Assembly: GCF_014279835.1 (NCBI RefSeq)
Contig: NZ_CP047942.1
Span: forward strand, 558,001-622,000
Direction: 5' to 3'
Source: Synechococcus sp. MVIR-18-1
Lineage (GTDB): Bacteria; Cyanobacteriota; Cyanobacteriia; PCC-6307; Cyanobiaceae
Length of the DNA stretch: 64,000 nucleotides
The position numbers and the translations under genes were made by a program. Under the pieces are notes generated by a model that saw only the letters and a list, made by a program, of their open reading frames with translations, searched no databases and was not told the DNA's origin. Shown piece after piece: positions 24,810 through 33,657 of the stretch. The first letter of the stretch is position 1; each line of letters starts with the position of its first letter.

Positions 24810-25432
24810 CAGAAAGCGTTTCGTTGCTTACGTCTTTGAATTGGCTCGGGCTAGTTCATCCCATTTTGATGATTTTGTTTGTCTATCCGGTGGTGGGTGC
24901 CACGATTCGGTTGGGCATTTTGGCCCGAGAACGGCGGTTGGATCTCAATCCGATAGCGCCAACAGTGCCGGTAGAACACGCCGATCACGGTCGCTGGGTC
25001 ACCGGGGGAATGGTGTTGGCGGTGCTGGTGGCGCTGTTTCATAACGCCCTTGCTGGAGGGATGCAGGCTGATCAGATGTTGGGCTTCCTGCTGGCGGTTG
25101 TGGGTGCTGCAGCGGCTTATGTGGCGTTGTTAGGTGCGAAAGGCTTGATCGCAAAGATGTTGTGGGCAGCAGCCTGTTGGTTCACCCTGATTTTGATTGC
25201 CTCCCAGCCTGCGCTGCTGCAGTGGCGCCAGGCTTTCCCAACCGCGGTTTGGCAGTCGCATCTTTGGGGTGGTTCGGCATTAATCGCCCTGATGTTGACT
25301 GCGGTGGTGATGCAAAAGCAGATTGCGGGTCGGCTTTGGATGCGACGGCTGCATGTGTCGATGAATGTTGTTGTTGCTTTGTTGCTAGCGACGCAGGCCA
25401 TCACGGGGACGCGTGATTTATTGATGCATTGA
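24806..25432 (+). CDS. DUF4079 integral membrane protein (copy 1)
   Basis: A 208-residue membrane protein of the cyanobacterial/plastid DUF4079 family, with about five hydrophobic helices: VHPILMILFVYPVVGATIRL, a second near residue 66, then three more. The family signatures GRWVTGGMVLAV, WQSHLWGGSALI, RRLHVSMNVVVALLLATQAI and TGTRDLL are all present. Biochemical function is unknown. A second, 236-residue copy lies at 61711-62421. It starts with GTG overlapping cobI and its end overlaps the convergent glycosyltransferase by 15 nt. Confidence 0.85.
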   Translation: MTESVSLLTSLNWLGLVHPILMILFVYPVVGATIRLGILARERRLDLNPIAPTVPVEHADHGRWVTGGMVLAVLVALFHNALAGGMQADQMLGFLLAVVGAAAAYVALLGAKGLIAKMLWAAACWFTLILIASQPALLQWRQAFPTAVWQSHLWGGSALIALMLTAVVMQKQIAGRLWMRRLHVSMNVVVALLLATQAITGTRDLLMH

Positions 25433-27433
25433 GGCCTGGATTGTTGGCGGGTGCTGCGGGATCAGGCTCGGGTTGAGAGGCCCGCGTTTGGGTGGTGCAA
25501 TCAGTTGCCGGAGTAAGGCCAGCAAGGCACGACTTTCCTGAGGCGCCTGCCGGTCGATCCAGCATCCTGGTCGGCAAAAGAGCCAGCGGATCAGGGCGTA
25601 GCGCTCCTTCCGAGGCAAGTCTCCCCAGTGGAGAAGGACTTCTGTGTCGGTTTTGTTGGTCAAGATCACTGGCAATGCAGGCAGCTCTTGGCACCAGCGC
25701 AGCTTGGAACTGGCAACCCATGGAAGGGTCGAAGGAGAGCGGGTGATCCTGGCGCCGCTTTCGCTTAAAGCCGTGATGCAGCAGGGGTAGCGGTGCCCAC
25801 CGTTGTCTTCGATCCAGGCTTCCATTGTGAGCTTTTGCCACGGGGAGAGATCCGTCGCGGCAGGGTCCCAACAAGCACGAACCGCCACGATCAAGCTGAG
25901 CAGATTGATCACGCCCCACACCAAGCCGACCGGTCGGCCGGCGAGCACCTGGGCTGGCAGATCGCTGGCGTTTGAGAGCAGCCCGTGGAGGTTCACCAGA
26001 TTGAGCAGCACGAGGGCCAGGAGTGGCAGCAGCAGCTCCACGCTGCAGCTCCCTCGATCACGGCGCTGATGCTTGGGGGTCACCCGAAATCCACCGATGC
26101 GTCCAATCAGGTTGGACAGCACGGTCACGGTGAGAGGAACGGTGAGTACCCAGCCGGTGAGTTCGCTCAAAAAAGCGGTTCGTGACCCACGGTTTAACCA
26201 GCCCAGGGTCAACACTTGCAAGCCCCAAAGGGGTAAGAGCAAGGTCAATGCGGCTTGGCTATTGAGCAAGATTGGAATGATGCCCAGAAGGCCATAGCTA
26301 AGTGGCATCAGCATCAGCACCAGCCTTGGCACGTTGTTGAACCAATGCATCACGCCCTCGAGGTAGGCGATGCGCTGCCCAAGCGATAATCCCTTGGGAC
26401 GCAAGGGGCCGCTGCTGAGCCGAAGGCTTTGCAAGGTGCCAGAGGCCCAGCGTTGGCGTTGGTGCACGAAATCAGCCATGGTTTCGGCTGCCAAACCAGC
26501 GCTGAGTTTTTCCTGCAAATAGAGCAGTCGCCAGCGCTGACGGGTCAGGCTGATGCCGGTCACGAAATCCTCAGAGATGGCCTGTTCTACGAAGCCACCG
26601 ATTTGGTCGAGTGCTTTCCGTTTCACCACAAACGACGTGCCTGCACACACCACAGCCCCCCAGCCATCGCGGACCGGTTGAATCCAGCGGTAGAAACTCT
26701 CTTCATCAGAGAGAAGCCAGTTCTCCATCCCCAGATTGCGCATCACCGGGTCGGCGTTGATAAAGGTTTGAGGGGTCTGAATCAGTGCAACCTCAGGTTC
26801 GAGCAGAAATCCAATGCTGCGATCAAGAAAGGTGCGTTGGGGAATGAAGTCGGCGTCGAAGACGGCAACCAGCTCTCCTCGGCAGTGGCGCAAACCATGG
26901 TTGAGGTTGCCGGCCTTGGCATTGACGCGCTCCGGTCGGTGCAGGTATCGGCAGCCGAGCTCGGCAGCGAGCGCTTTTACCTCAGGGCGACCGCTGTCGT
27001 CGAGCACCCACACCTTGGTGTGGGGATAGGACAAGTTTGTGCAGCCAATCAGGGCTCGTTCGAGCACTTTGATCGGTTCGCCGTAGGTGGGAACCAGAAT
27101 GTCCACGTGGGGTTTCCAGCCGCTCTCTGCCCAGCGCTTTTGGCGGTCGTTGATCTCCAGGCGGCGATCGGGGAACCGCCGCCAAGCCAGCCAGAGAGGT
27201 ACTAAGCCAACGAGGAGCAGCCAGGCTTCAGCGAGCAGGAGCAAGATGCTGAGGGCGATCGATAAGCGGCTCTCGACGTTGAGGCTGGAGGTCACTCTCC
27301 AGACCAGATAGCGGAGGGTGAACAGGCTGATCAGCAGGATCAGGCTGCGGCGTCCCCAGATCGGGGTGTCTTGTTCGGGGCGACGGATCAGCCAGAGCGG
27401 CCAGATCAGCAGCAGAGGCAATAGCGCATTCAT
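25418..27433 (-). CDS. Cellulose-synthase-like family 2 glycosyltransferase (BcsA-like)
   Basis: A 671-residue processive polysaccharide synthase. Two or three helices cover residues 30-85, then a GT2 domain with VLDDSG (Asp145-146), VFDADFIPQ (193-195), AISEDF (catalytic base, Ser in place of the usual Thr of TED) and QRQRW (325-329). More membrane helices follow (about 355-530), then a C-terminal PilZ-like region (GHRYPCCITALSESGARI) that in BcsA binds c-di-GMP. Its start overlaps the dihydrouridine synthase stop by 4 nt. No bcsB, bcsZ or bcsC gene lies nearby, so product and export route are open. Confidence 0.85.
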   Translation of the reverse strand: MNALLPLLLIWPLWLIRRPEQDTPIWGRRSLILLISLFTLRYLVWRVTSSLNVESRLSIALSILLLLAEAWLLLVGLVPLWLAWRRFPDRRLEINDRQKRWAESGWKPHVDILVPTYGEPIKVLERALIGCTNLSYPHTKVWVLDDSGRPEVKALAAELGCRYLHRPERVNAKAGNLNHGLRHCRGELVAVFDADFIPQRTFLDRSIGFLLEPEVALIQTPQTFINADPVMRNLGMENWLLSDEESFYRWIQPVRDGWGAVVCAGTSFVVKRKALDQIGGFVEQAISEDFVTGISLTRQRWRLLYLQEKLSAGLAAETMADFVHQRQRWASGTLQSLRLSSGPLRPKGLSLGQRIAYLEGVMHWFNNVPRLVLMLMPLSYGLLGIIPILLNSQAALTLLLPLWGLQVLTLGWLNRGSRTAFLSELTGWVLTVPLTVTVLSNLIGRIGGFRVTPKHQRRDRGSCSVELLLPLLALVLLNLVNLHGLLSNASDLPAQVLAGRPVGLVWGVINLLSLIVAVRACWDPAATDLSPWQKLTMEAWIEDNGGHRYPCCITALSESGARITRSPSTLPWVASSKLRWCQELPALPVILTNKTDTEVLLHWGDLPRKERYALIRWLFCRPGCWIDRQAPQESRALLALLRQLIAPPKRGPLNPSLIPQHPPTIQASMHQ

Positions 27434-28425
27434 TCGATTTGCTGCATCTGTTGATCGAGCAAATCAAGGGCCGCGGCGGGCGTGGGCGCGCGCATCAGTT
27501 GTTGACGAAACTGGGATGCGCCGGGGAAGCCAGTGCAAGTCCAGCTCATGTGTTTTCGCGCAATCAGCAGGCCGTGATCTCCGCGTGCCTCGATTAGGGC
27601 CAGCAGTTGTTCTTTGGCGAGAGCTAAGCGTGCAGCTGGTGCGGGGGTGGCTGGAATCGGCAAGCCACTGAGTGCGGCATCGATTTGGCCCACAAGCCAC
27701 GGGGAACCCATGGTTCCGCGACCCACCATCACGCCATCGGCGCTGGTGATCCGCAGGCAACGCTGCGCTTCCTCAGGGCTGTTCACATCCCCATTGGCGA
27801 TCACAGGAATGCTGAGGGCTGCTTTGACAGCTGCAATCGCGTTCCAATCGGCAGTGCCGCTGAAGCGTTGCTCTCGCGTGCGGCCATGGAGCGTCAGCAT
27901 TCGCGCTCCCGCTTGCTCTAAGCGTTGGCACCAGTTCACAGCCGTCTCAACTCCCACGGCGTTGTGATCGCTGCACCAGCCAAGGCGCGTTTTCACCGTG
28001 ACGGGAAGCCCTACTGCAGCCACCACGGTCTCGACAATTCTGCAAGCCAGATCCGGGTCGCGAATCAGGCCGCTACCGCCTCCTTTTCGGGCGATCTTGC
28101 GAACAGGACAGCCCATATTGATGTCGATCAGAAAGGCTCCGGCATCAGCCGCACGACGCGCTGCATCCGCCATTGCGTCGGGATGGTGATCAAACAGCTG
28201 CACCCCGATGGGCCCTGTTTCCTCTTGCAGGCCATCCATTTTGAGCCGTCCGTGCCCCAGCTCCAGGCTGGTGGCATTCACCATTTCGGTGAACAGCAGT
28301 GCATCGGGAGCCCAGCGGCGCACCAGCTGCCTGAAGATCCGATCGCTGACGCCAGCTAGGGGGGATTGCAGGACGCGGCACCTGAGTTGTCGCTCTAACA
28401 GTCGACCCTGAATCTTCAGCGGCAT
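27430..28425 (-). CDS. dus: tRNA-dihydrouridine synthase
   Basis: FMN/NADPH-dependent reduction of uridine in tRNA D-loops. The 331-residue TIM barrel has LQSPLAGVSDRIFRQLVRR, IDINMGCPVRKIARKGGGSG (catalytic Cys in the GCP motif), VKTRLGW, TLHGRTREQRFSGTADW, PVIANGDVNSPEEA and GVMVGRGTMGSPWL. It looks nearest to DusB-type enzymes. It is first in a unit with the downstream BcsA-like gene, which it overlaps by 4 nt, a pairing without obvious functional logic. Confidence 0.93.
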   Translation of the reverse strand: MPLKIQGRLLERQLRCRVLQSPLAGVSDRIFRQLVRRWAPDALLFTEMVNATSLELGHGRLKMDGLQEETGPIGVQLFDHHPDAMADAARRAADAGAFLIDINMGCPVRKIARKGGGSGLIRDPDLACRIVETVVAAVGLPVTVKTRLGWCSDHNAVGVETAVNWCQRLEQAGARMLTLHGRTREQRFSGTADWNAIAAVKAALSIPVIANGDVNSPEEAQRCLRITSADGVMVGRGTMGSPWLVGQIDAALSGLPIPATPAPAARLALAKEQLLALIEARGDHGLLIARKHMSWTCTGFPGASQFRQQLMRAPTPAAALDLLDQQMQQIE

Positions 28426-28525
28426 GGCCTAAGGCCGAAGACATCCTCATTCTGCTGGTCAGGCCGTTGGGCTTGTCAAGGCAAGGCGATGGGGCGAAGG
28501 ATGGAGGTCTCCGGTCTCTGCTCGC

Positions 28526-28987
28526 ATGCCCCCTACCCCTTGGCCGCTGAGCCGTTTGTTGCTGAATCGAATCCTGGAAGACCGCATGAGCGATCGCTTT
28601 GTGGCGGAGCGGGTCTGGGAGCGCTTGGGGTACCAGCCTCAAGGCGAAGGGTTGATCTGGCTTGCTGGACCTGAGACGCCCTCGGCGTGGCGAGAGGCAT
28701 TCCCCCAGGCCCCCGAAGTGATCAGCATTCGCCCTGCTTCCGTGCAACTCACCCGCTCGATCCCCCGCGAGCACAAACAGCTGTTGAAAGAGCAGTTGAA
28801 GTTTGCGGGGTATCGGATCGGGGAGCTTTACCCACGGCGCACGCGTCGCGCTACTGCCGTGAATTGGCTGCTGGCCTGGCTTGCATCCCACGATCAGTTG
28901 CTGGCAGACGAGGGACCCCTGCCACCGCTACTGGATCCGCCACTCAATCCCGTGAGCGGCCATCCTGGTGATCTTCCTGTGCGTTGA
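28526..28987 (+). CDS. DUF1823 family protein
   Basis: A 153-residue cyanobacterial protein of unknown function. Segments matching the family include RFVAERVWERLGYQ, SAWREAFPQAPEVISIRPAS, VQLTRSIPREHKQLLK and RTRRATAVNWLLAWL. No signal peptide or membrane helix. An internal Met at residue 21 (MSDRFVAERVW) is a possible start. It stands alone, divergent from dus. Confidence 0.8.
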   Translation: MPPTPWPLSRLLLNRILEDRMSDRFVAERVWERLGYQPQGEGLIWLAGPETPSAWREAFPQAPEVISIRPASVQLTRSIPREHKQLLKEQLKFAGYRIGELYPRRTRRATAVNWLLAWLASHDQLLADEGPLPPLLDPPLNPVSGHPGDLPVR

Positions 28988-28998
28988 GCAGCAGGCAT

Positions 28999-29024
28999 AA
29001 AAAAGGAGGGCGTCTAACCCCTCC
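28999..29024 (-). terminator. Rho-independent terminator
   Basis: Perfect 6-bp stem GGAGGG/CCCTCC with an 8-nt loop and a six-T tail on the minus strand. It can end the L,D-transpeptidase transcript 178 nt upstream. Confidence 0.65.
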
Positions 29025-29201
29025 CGAAAAGGCTCTCCGTTCCACCGAAGCGTCCTGTTTACAAAATGTAATACTTTTGATTTTCAAGGAGAAGGGCGGT
29101 TCTCCTCCTCGCGAGCGGGGTAAGCGCTCAGCGGCAGATCTTTATTCACCCAAAGGGGATAGGCGTCATCCGCGATGGTGACCTGTTTGCAGGCTTAATC
29201 C

Positions 29202-29585
29202 TCAGGCTTGGATGATCACCTTGGTTCCTTTGGGTGTGTTTTCAAACAGCCAGCGCGCCTGCAGGGTTGGCATGCGCACGCAGCCGTGGCTTCTTGGCAC
29301 GCCAAAGGCATGGCCGGCATCCTCTTGCCAGGGAGCGGCGTGCATGCAAATGGCTTCATTGGCCGTGATGCACATCGCGTAGGGCACGCCAGGGGAAACA
29401 TAGGTGCGTCCGCGCATGGTGACCGAGCGGTATTTCGTGAGTACGGAGGCATGGCCCGTGGGTGTGGGGGATGAGGCTTTGCCTGTACTCACGGGAATGA
29501 CCCGAACGGTTTGTTCTTGCTCGTTGAGCACGGTGAGGGTCTGGTCGGAGAGGTCGACCACGAGCGTTGCAATGAGCTCAAGCAT
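29202..29585 (-). CDS. L,D-transpeptidase (YkuD domain)
   Basis: A minimal 127-residue YkuD domain that would form 3-3 cross-links or attach ligands to peptidoglycan. The active site is HAAPWQED..RSHGCVRM, with catalytic His and Cys, and the substrate-side STGKASSPTPTG. It begins directly with the domain (MLELIATLVVDLSDQTLTVL); there is no signal peptide, and an in-frame TAG lies 11 codons upstream, so no longer start exists. Such domains normally act outside the membrane, so export or a non-murein role is an open point. Confidence 0.87.
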   Translation of the reverse strand: MLELIATLVVDLSDQTLTVLNEQEQTVRVIPVSTGKASSPTPTGHASVLTKYRSVTMRGRTYVSPGVPYAMCITANEAICMHAAPWQEDAGHAFGVPRSHGCVRMPTLQARWLFENTPKGTKVIIQA

Positions 29586-29718
29586 GGTTGTGCCGCTGAC
29601 GTCGCTGTCACAGGCCTAGCTGTGTCGCATGCGTCTCACACGTCTCTTTCTGAATGTTTTCGTATTTCTGTGATGGGTCACCTCTGTACTGTCAAGAAAG
29701 TTTTTTTGGGCTCCTGTT

Positions 29719-31086
29719 TTGGCGCGTCCGGTCGTCGCAATCATCGGGCGTCCCAACGTCGGCAAGTCCACCTTGGTGAATCGTCTCTGTCGAAGTCGTG
29801 AGGCGATCGTTCACGACCAGCCAGGTGTGACGAGAGATCGCACCTATCAAGACGGCTATTGGGGCGATCGAGAATTCAAGGTGGTGGACACCGGAGGCTT
29901 GGTCTTCGATGACGACAGTGAGTTCCTTCCTGAGATTCGGGAGCAGGCCAGCCTCGCCCTCGCTGAAGCCAGCGTGGCATTGGTGATTGTGGATGGTCAG
30001 CAAGGACTTACGGCTGCAGATGAATCGATCGCGGAATGGCTGCGAACGCAGAACTGCAAGACCCTGTTGGCGGTGAATAAGTGTGAGTCTCCTGAGCAGG
30101 GATTGGGGATGGCCGCGGAGTTTTGGAGGCTCGGTCTTGGCGAACCCCATCCGATTTCCGCGATCCATGGTGCTGGCACCGCCGAGCTGCTCGATCAGGT
30201 GCTCACCTTCCTTCCTCCCAAGGATGAAGAGAGTGATGAAGAGGAGCCGATTCAGCTCGCGATCATTGGCCGCCCCAACGTGGGGAAGTCCAGCTTGCTC
30301 AACGCCATCTGTGGTGAAATGCGGGCGATTGTGAGTCCGATTCGTGGCACGACTCGCGACACGATTGATACGCGTATTGAACGGGAAAATCGTCCCTGGA
30401 GATTGATCGACACCGCAGGGATACGCCGGCGACGCAGCGTGAATTACGGGCCAGAATTTTTTGGGATTAACCGCAGTTTTAAGGCGATCGAACGCAGTGA
30501 TGTTTGCGTTTTAGTGATCGATGCTCTCGATGGTGTAACCGAGCAGGATCAACGCCTAGCAGGACGGATCGAAGAGGACGGTCGCGCTTGCGTGGTGGTG
30601 GTGAACAAGTGGGATGCGGTGGAAAAAGACAGCCACACCATGTCGGCGATGGAAAAGGAGCTGCGCGCCAAGATCTATTTCCTCGATTGGGCGCCGATGC
30701 TGTTTACCTCTGCGCTGACGGGGCAACGGGTCGACAGCATTTTCGCCTTGGCATCTCTGGCCGTGGAACAGCACCGCCGCCGGGTGAGCACGTCAGTTGT
30801 CAACGAAGTGCTCAAGGAAGCCCTCAGCTGGCGCAGTCCTCCCACCACCCGCGGTGGCCGGCAGGGCCGTTTGTACTACGGCACTCAGGTGGCGAGTCGT
30901 CCTCCAAGTTTCACGTTGTTTGTGAATGAGCCCAAGCTGTTTGGTGATACCTACCGCCGCTATGTGGAGCGTCAAATTCGTGAAGGCCTCGGCTTTGATG
31001 GCACTCCGGTGAAGTTGTTCTGGCGAGGCAAGCAACAGCGGGATGCGGAAAAGGAGCTGTCCCGTCAGCAGAACCGCCAAGGCTGA
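29719..31086 (+). CDS. der: Ribosome-assembly GTPase Der (EngA)
   Basis: Double-GTPase needed for 50S subunit maturation. The 455-residue protein has two G domains: first [25 protein letters not shown] and NKCE; second [23 protein letters not shown] and NKWD. A KH-like C-terminal domain follows (from about residue 360). The start is TTG 29719, directly before the conserved [12 protein letters not shown]. It leads a plus-strand run der-cbiQ-pipX-pipY-sepF-proC. Confidence 0.95.
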   Translation: MARPVVAIIGRPNVGKSTLVNRLCRSREAIVHDQPGVTRDRTYQDGYWGDREFKVVDTGGLVFDDDSEFLPEIREQASLALAEASVALVIVDGQQGLTAADESIAEWLRTQNCKTLLAVNKCESPEQGLGMAAEFWRLGLGEPHPISAIHGAGTAELLDQVLTFLPPKDEESDEEEPIQLAIIGRPNVGKSSLLNAICGEMRAIVSPIRGTTRDTIDTRIERENRPWRLIDTAGIRRRRSVNYGPEFFGINRSFKAIERSDVCVLVIDALDGVTEQDQRLAGRIEEDGRACVVVVNKWDAVEKDSHTMSAMEKELRAKIYFLDWAPMLFTSALTGQRVDSIFALASLAVEQHRRRVSTSVVNEVLKEALSWRSPPTTRGGRQGRLYYGTQVASRPPSFTLFVNEPKLFGDTYRRYVERQIREGLGFDGTPVKLFWRGKQQRDAEKELSRQQNRQG

Positions 31087-31092
31087 TCTCCC

Positions 31093-32007
31093 ATGGATTG
31101 GTTGCGACAGATTCCGATCGGGCAGTACGTCGATGGCAGCTCTGGTTGGCTGCGTCTGATCGACCCTCGTTTGAAGCTGGGCTGGGTCGTGATGTTTTTG
31201 CTGACCCCTGTTCTGGCTGGTCCGTTGTGGCGTCTGGGGCTCGTTCTGGCCTTGATGGGGATCACCGCCCTGAGTGGCTTGCCGGCCAGGTTGTGGTGGC
31301 GCTCCCTACTGCTGGTCTTTTGTCTCGGGGTTGGCTTTGGCCTCCTAGCGATGTTCTTGCCAACGGGAGACCCAGCAGCCACGCAGGCCATACGGCCTGT
31401 GCAGGAGTTGCAGGGTTTGTCCCTTCAATCGTCCAGCTGGGAGTTGTTGCGTCTGGGTCCTGTTCAGCTTGGGCCGCTCAACCTGGGTCCACTCTCGGTG
31501 GATCGGAGATCGGCTGAGCTCGGTCTCAACAGTGCAACGTTGATTGTCACCGTGGTGCACAGCGTGAATCTCATGCTGCTGTCCACACCAAGCGAAGATC
31601 TGATGTGGGCCCTGAATTGGTGTTTGTTTCCCCTGACGAAGCTTGGTTTGCCAGTGGATCGTCTTTGTTTTCAGTTGTTGTTGGCTCTCCGTTTTTTGCC
31701 CCTGGTGCAAGAGGAATTGCAGAATTTGGTGCGCTCAGTGGCGAGTCGAGCGGTCAATCTGCGTCAGCTGGGTTTCAAGGCGTCATTCGGATTGCTCCTT
31801 TCAGTGGGGGAGCGACTTCTTGCCAATATTTTGTTGCGGGCTGAGCAAGGAGCTGATGCCTTGATTGCCAGGGGAGGGCGTTGGCTGCCTGCGGATTGCT
31901 TTCGCCCGGTTCAGAACACGTCTGCACTGGCGCGTGGCTTGAACCTGCTGTCCTTTGTGGTTCTTCTCGCGGTGGTGGGATTGAGAGGCAAGTACGGTGC
32001 TCTCTAA
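31093..32007 (+). CDS. cbiQ: CbiQ/EcfT-type transporter transmembrane protein
   Basis: T component of an energy-coupling-factor (ECF) transporter for a vitamin or metal. The 304-residue membrane protein has the T-component layout: YVDGSSGWLRLIDPRLKLGW, several hydrophobic helices, and the coupling motifs near ARG (DALIARGGRW, about residue 260) that contact the ATPase. No ATPase or S component is adjacent, so the substrate is open; cobalt is only the family label. It lies 6 nt after der. Confidence 0.85.
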   Translation: MDWLRQIPIGQYVDGSSGWLRLIDPRLKLGWVVMFLLTPVLAGPLWRLGLVLALMGITALSGLPARLWWRSLLLVFCLGVGFGLLAMFLPTGDPAATQAIRPVQELQGLSLQSSSWELLRLGPVQLGPLNLGPLSVDRRSAELGLNSATLIVTVVHSVNLMLLSTPSEDLMWALNWCLFPLTKLGLPVDRLCFQLLLALRFLPLVQEELQNLVRSVASRAVNLRQLGFKASFGLLLSVGERLLANILLRAEQGADALIARGGRWLPADCFRPVQNTSALARGLNLLSFVVLLAVVGLRGKYGAL

Positions 32008-32025
32008 ATCTTGATGGACTGAATT

Positions 32026-32292
32026 GTGGGAGCGGAGCGTTATCTCAATCACCCCACCTTTGGAATGCTTTATCAGGTGTCGACCGCGGGCGAAGGACGG
32101 GACCTATACGCCACGCTTTATGCCCAGCGCATGTTTTTCCTGGTGACGCTGCAACCCAGAGGGGCTCAGTTTGAGGTGATTCCTTATCAGGACGCCCGGC
32201 ATCATGCAGAGCTTCACCTGGCGCGCTGTCGCCGTGATCGCGCTGACGATTTTGCCGATTGGAAGCAGCTGTTCGATCAAACCTTCATTTGA
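32026..32292 (+). CDS. pipX: NtcA co-activator PipX
   Basis: Small cyanobacterial regulator that swaps between the nitrogen sensor PII (GlnB) and the transcription factor NtcA according to 2-oxoglutarate. The 88-residue protein shows the Tudor-like N-terminal domain typical of PipX (ERYLNHPTFGMLYQV, LYATLYAQRMFFLVT) and two C-terminal helices (HHAELHLARCRRDRA). The start is GTG 32026. It overlaps pipY by 1 nt (TGATG), the classic cyanobacterial pair. Confidence 0.94.
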   Translation: MGAERYLNHPTFGMLYQVSTAGEGRDLYATLYAQRMFFLVTLQPRGAQFEVIPYQDARHHAELHLARCRRDRADDFADWKQLFDQTFI

Positions 32293-32966
32293 TGGCCTCC
32301 AGCAGCCCGGAATCTGAAACGATTCAGTCCCGCTGGCAGGCGATTCACGCTGATTGTCCAGACGCTGTCCATCTGCTGGCTGTCAGCAAAGGCCACCCGG
32401 CAATAGCGGTGCGTGAGCTGGCGGCCTTGGGGCAAGTTGATTTTGGTGAAAGCAGAGTGCAGGAAGCACTCCCGAAACAACAAGACTTAGATGACCTCAG
32501 CGGCTTGCGTTGGCATTTCATTGGACGCCTGCAGGCCAACAAAGTCCGGGCAGTCGTGCGGGCCTTTCCCGTCATTCATTCGATCGATTCTCAGGCACTC
32601 GCAGAGCGCACCTCAAGGATTGCGGTGGAGGAAAACCAAAATCCGGAGGTGTTTTTTCAGGTCAAACTTCGCGACGACCCGGCGAAGGGTGGCTGGGAGC
32701 CGGATGCCTTGCGTGAGGTTTGGCCACAGCTGCAATCGCTTCCAGGCTTAAAGCCCATTGGGCTGATGACCATGGCCCCCCTTGGCTTAGCGCCCGAAGA
32801 CCGCCATAGCCTCTTCTCCGACTGCAGAACCCTTGCGGATGAGCTCGATTTGCCCGATTGCTCGATGGGGATGAGCGGGGACTGGAAGCAGGCTGCTAAG
32901 GCAGGTGCTACCTGGGTTCGCGTGGGGTCTGGATTGTTTGGACCACGGCCAGAACGCTTGGTTTGA
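32292..32966 (+). CDS. pipY: PLP homeostasis protein PipY (YggS/PROSC family)
   Basis: Pyridoxal-phosphate-binding protein that keeps free PLP and amino/keto-acid pools in balance. From ATG 32292 it has 224 residues with AVSKGHPAIAVREL (PLP Lys), DFGESRVQEAL, WHFIGRLQANKVR, HSIDSQALAE, LMTMAPLG and the phosphate-binding SMGMSGDW, GATWVRVGSGLFG. It is coupled to pipX by a 1-nt overlap. An upstream in-frame start lies inside pipX and is unlikely. Confidence 0.94.
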   Translation: MASSSPESETIQSRWQAIHADCPDAVHLLAVSKGHPAIAVRELAALGQVDFGESRVQEALPKQQDLDDLSGLRWHFIGRLQANKVRAVVRAFPVIHSIDSQALAERTSRIAVEENQNPEVFFQVKLRDDPAKGGWEPDALREVWPQLQSLPGLKPIGLMTMAPLGLAPEDRHSLFSDCRTLADELDLPDCSMGMSGDWKQAAKAGATWVRVGSGLFGPRPERLV

Positions 32967-33074
32967 CCCCCACTTGTCAGGGCAGCCTGTTGTGAAGATG
33001 ATCAAATCGCCCAGTCACTCTTGCTCACAACTCTGTAGAGCGCTATTCAGGGTTCAGGTTTGATTTAGTTTCCG

Positions 33075-33650
33075 GTGTCGCTGATTTCTCGTCTTCGTGC
33101 TGTCGTTGCGGGTGATGATTACCTTGATGGTGATTATGACGACCTCGATTACGACACTGGCGAACAGGACGACGTCGAAGAAGGTCCTTCTCACTCCATG
33201 TCGAGTGCTTTGGCAACTCTTGAGTCGAGCAATCCCTTCGAAACTGAGCAATCCTTCACTGGATCGAATGTGATCGGGATGCCTGGCATCAGTACCGGAA
33301 CCGCAGAGGTCTCTTTGATGGAGCCTCGCAGTTTTGATGAAATGCCTGGAGCGATCCAAGCTCTGCGTGAGCGCAAAACGGTGATCCTCAATCTCACGAT
33401 GATGGAACCGGATCAAGCGCAACGCGCTGTGGACTTCGTGGCAGGCGGAACCTTTGCCATTGATGGTCATCAAGAGCGTGTGGGCGAAAGCATTTTTCTG
33501 TTCGCGCCCAGCTGCGTAACCGTTACCAACGCCACCCAGGACGAAACCTCCGTTCCGACCCACGTCTCTAAGGACGTTGAGCAAGCCTCTTCTGAGGCCA
33601 GCATTGCTCCGACTCCCGCCTGGAGTGCCACAAGCGCCACCGCCCTTTGA
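33075..33650 (+). CDS. sepF: Cell-division protein SepF (Cdv2)
   Basis: FtsZ-ring tethering protein. A 191-residue product from GTG 33075 has an N-terminal amphipathic membrane-binding stretch ([12 protein letters not shown]), an acidic linker, then the SepF dimer domain with [40 protein letters not shown] and [21 protein letters not shown] Ser/Thr-rich tail follows. In cyanobacteria it is essential for septation. It lies between pipY and proC. Confidence 0.92.
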   Translation: MSLISRLRAVVAGDDYLDGDYDDLDYDTGEQDDVEEGPSHSMSSALATLESSNPFETEQSFTGSNVIGMPGISTGTAEVSLMEPRSFDEMPGAIQALRERKTVILNLTMMEPDQAQRAVDFVAGGTFAIDGHQERVGESIFLFAPSCVTVTNATQDETSVPTHVSKDVEQASSEASIAPTPAWSATSATAL

Positions 33651-33657
33651 ACCATCA

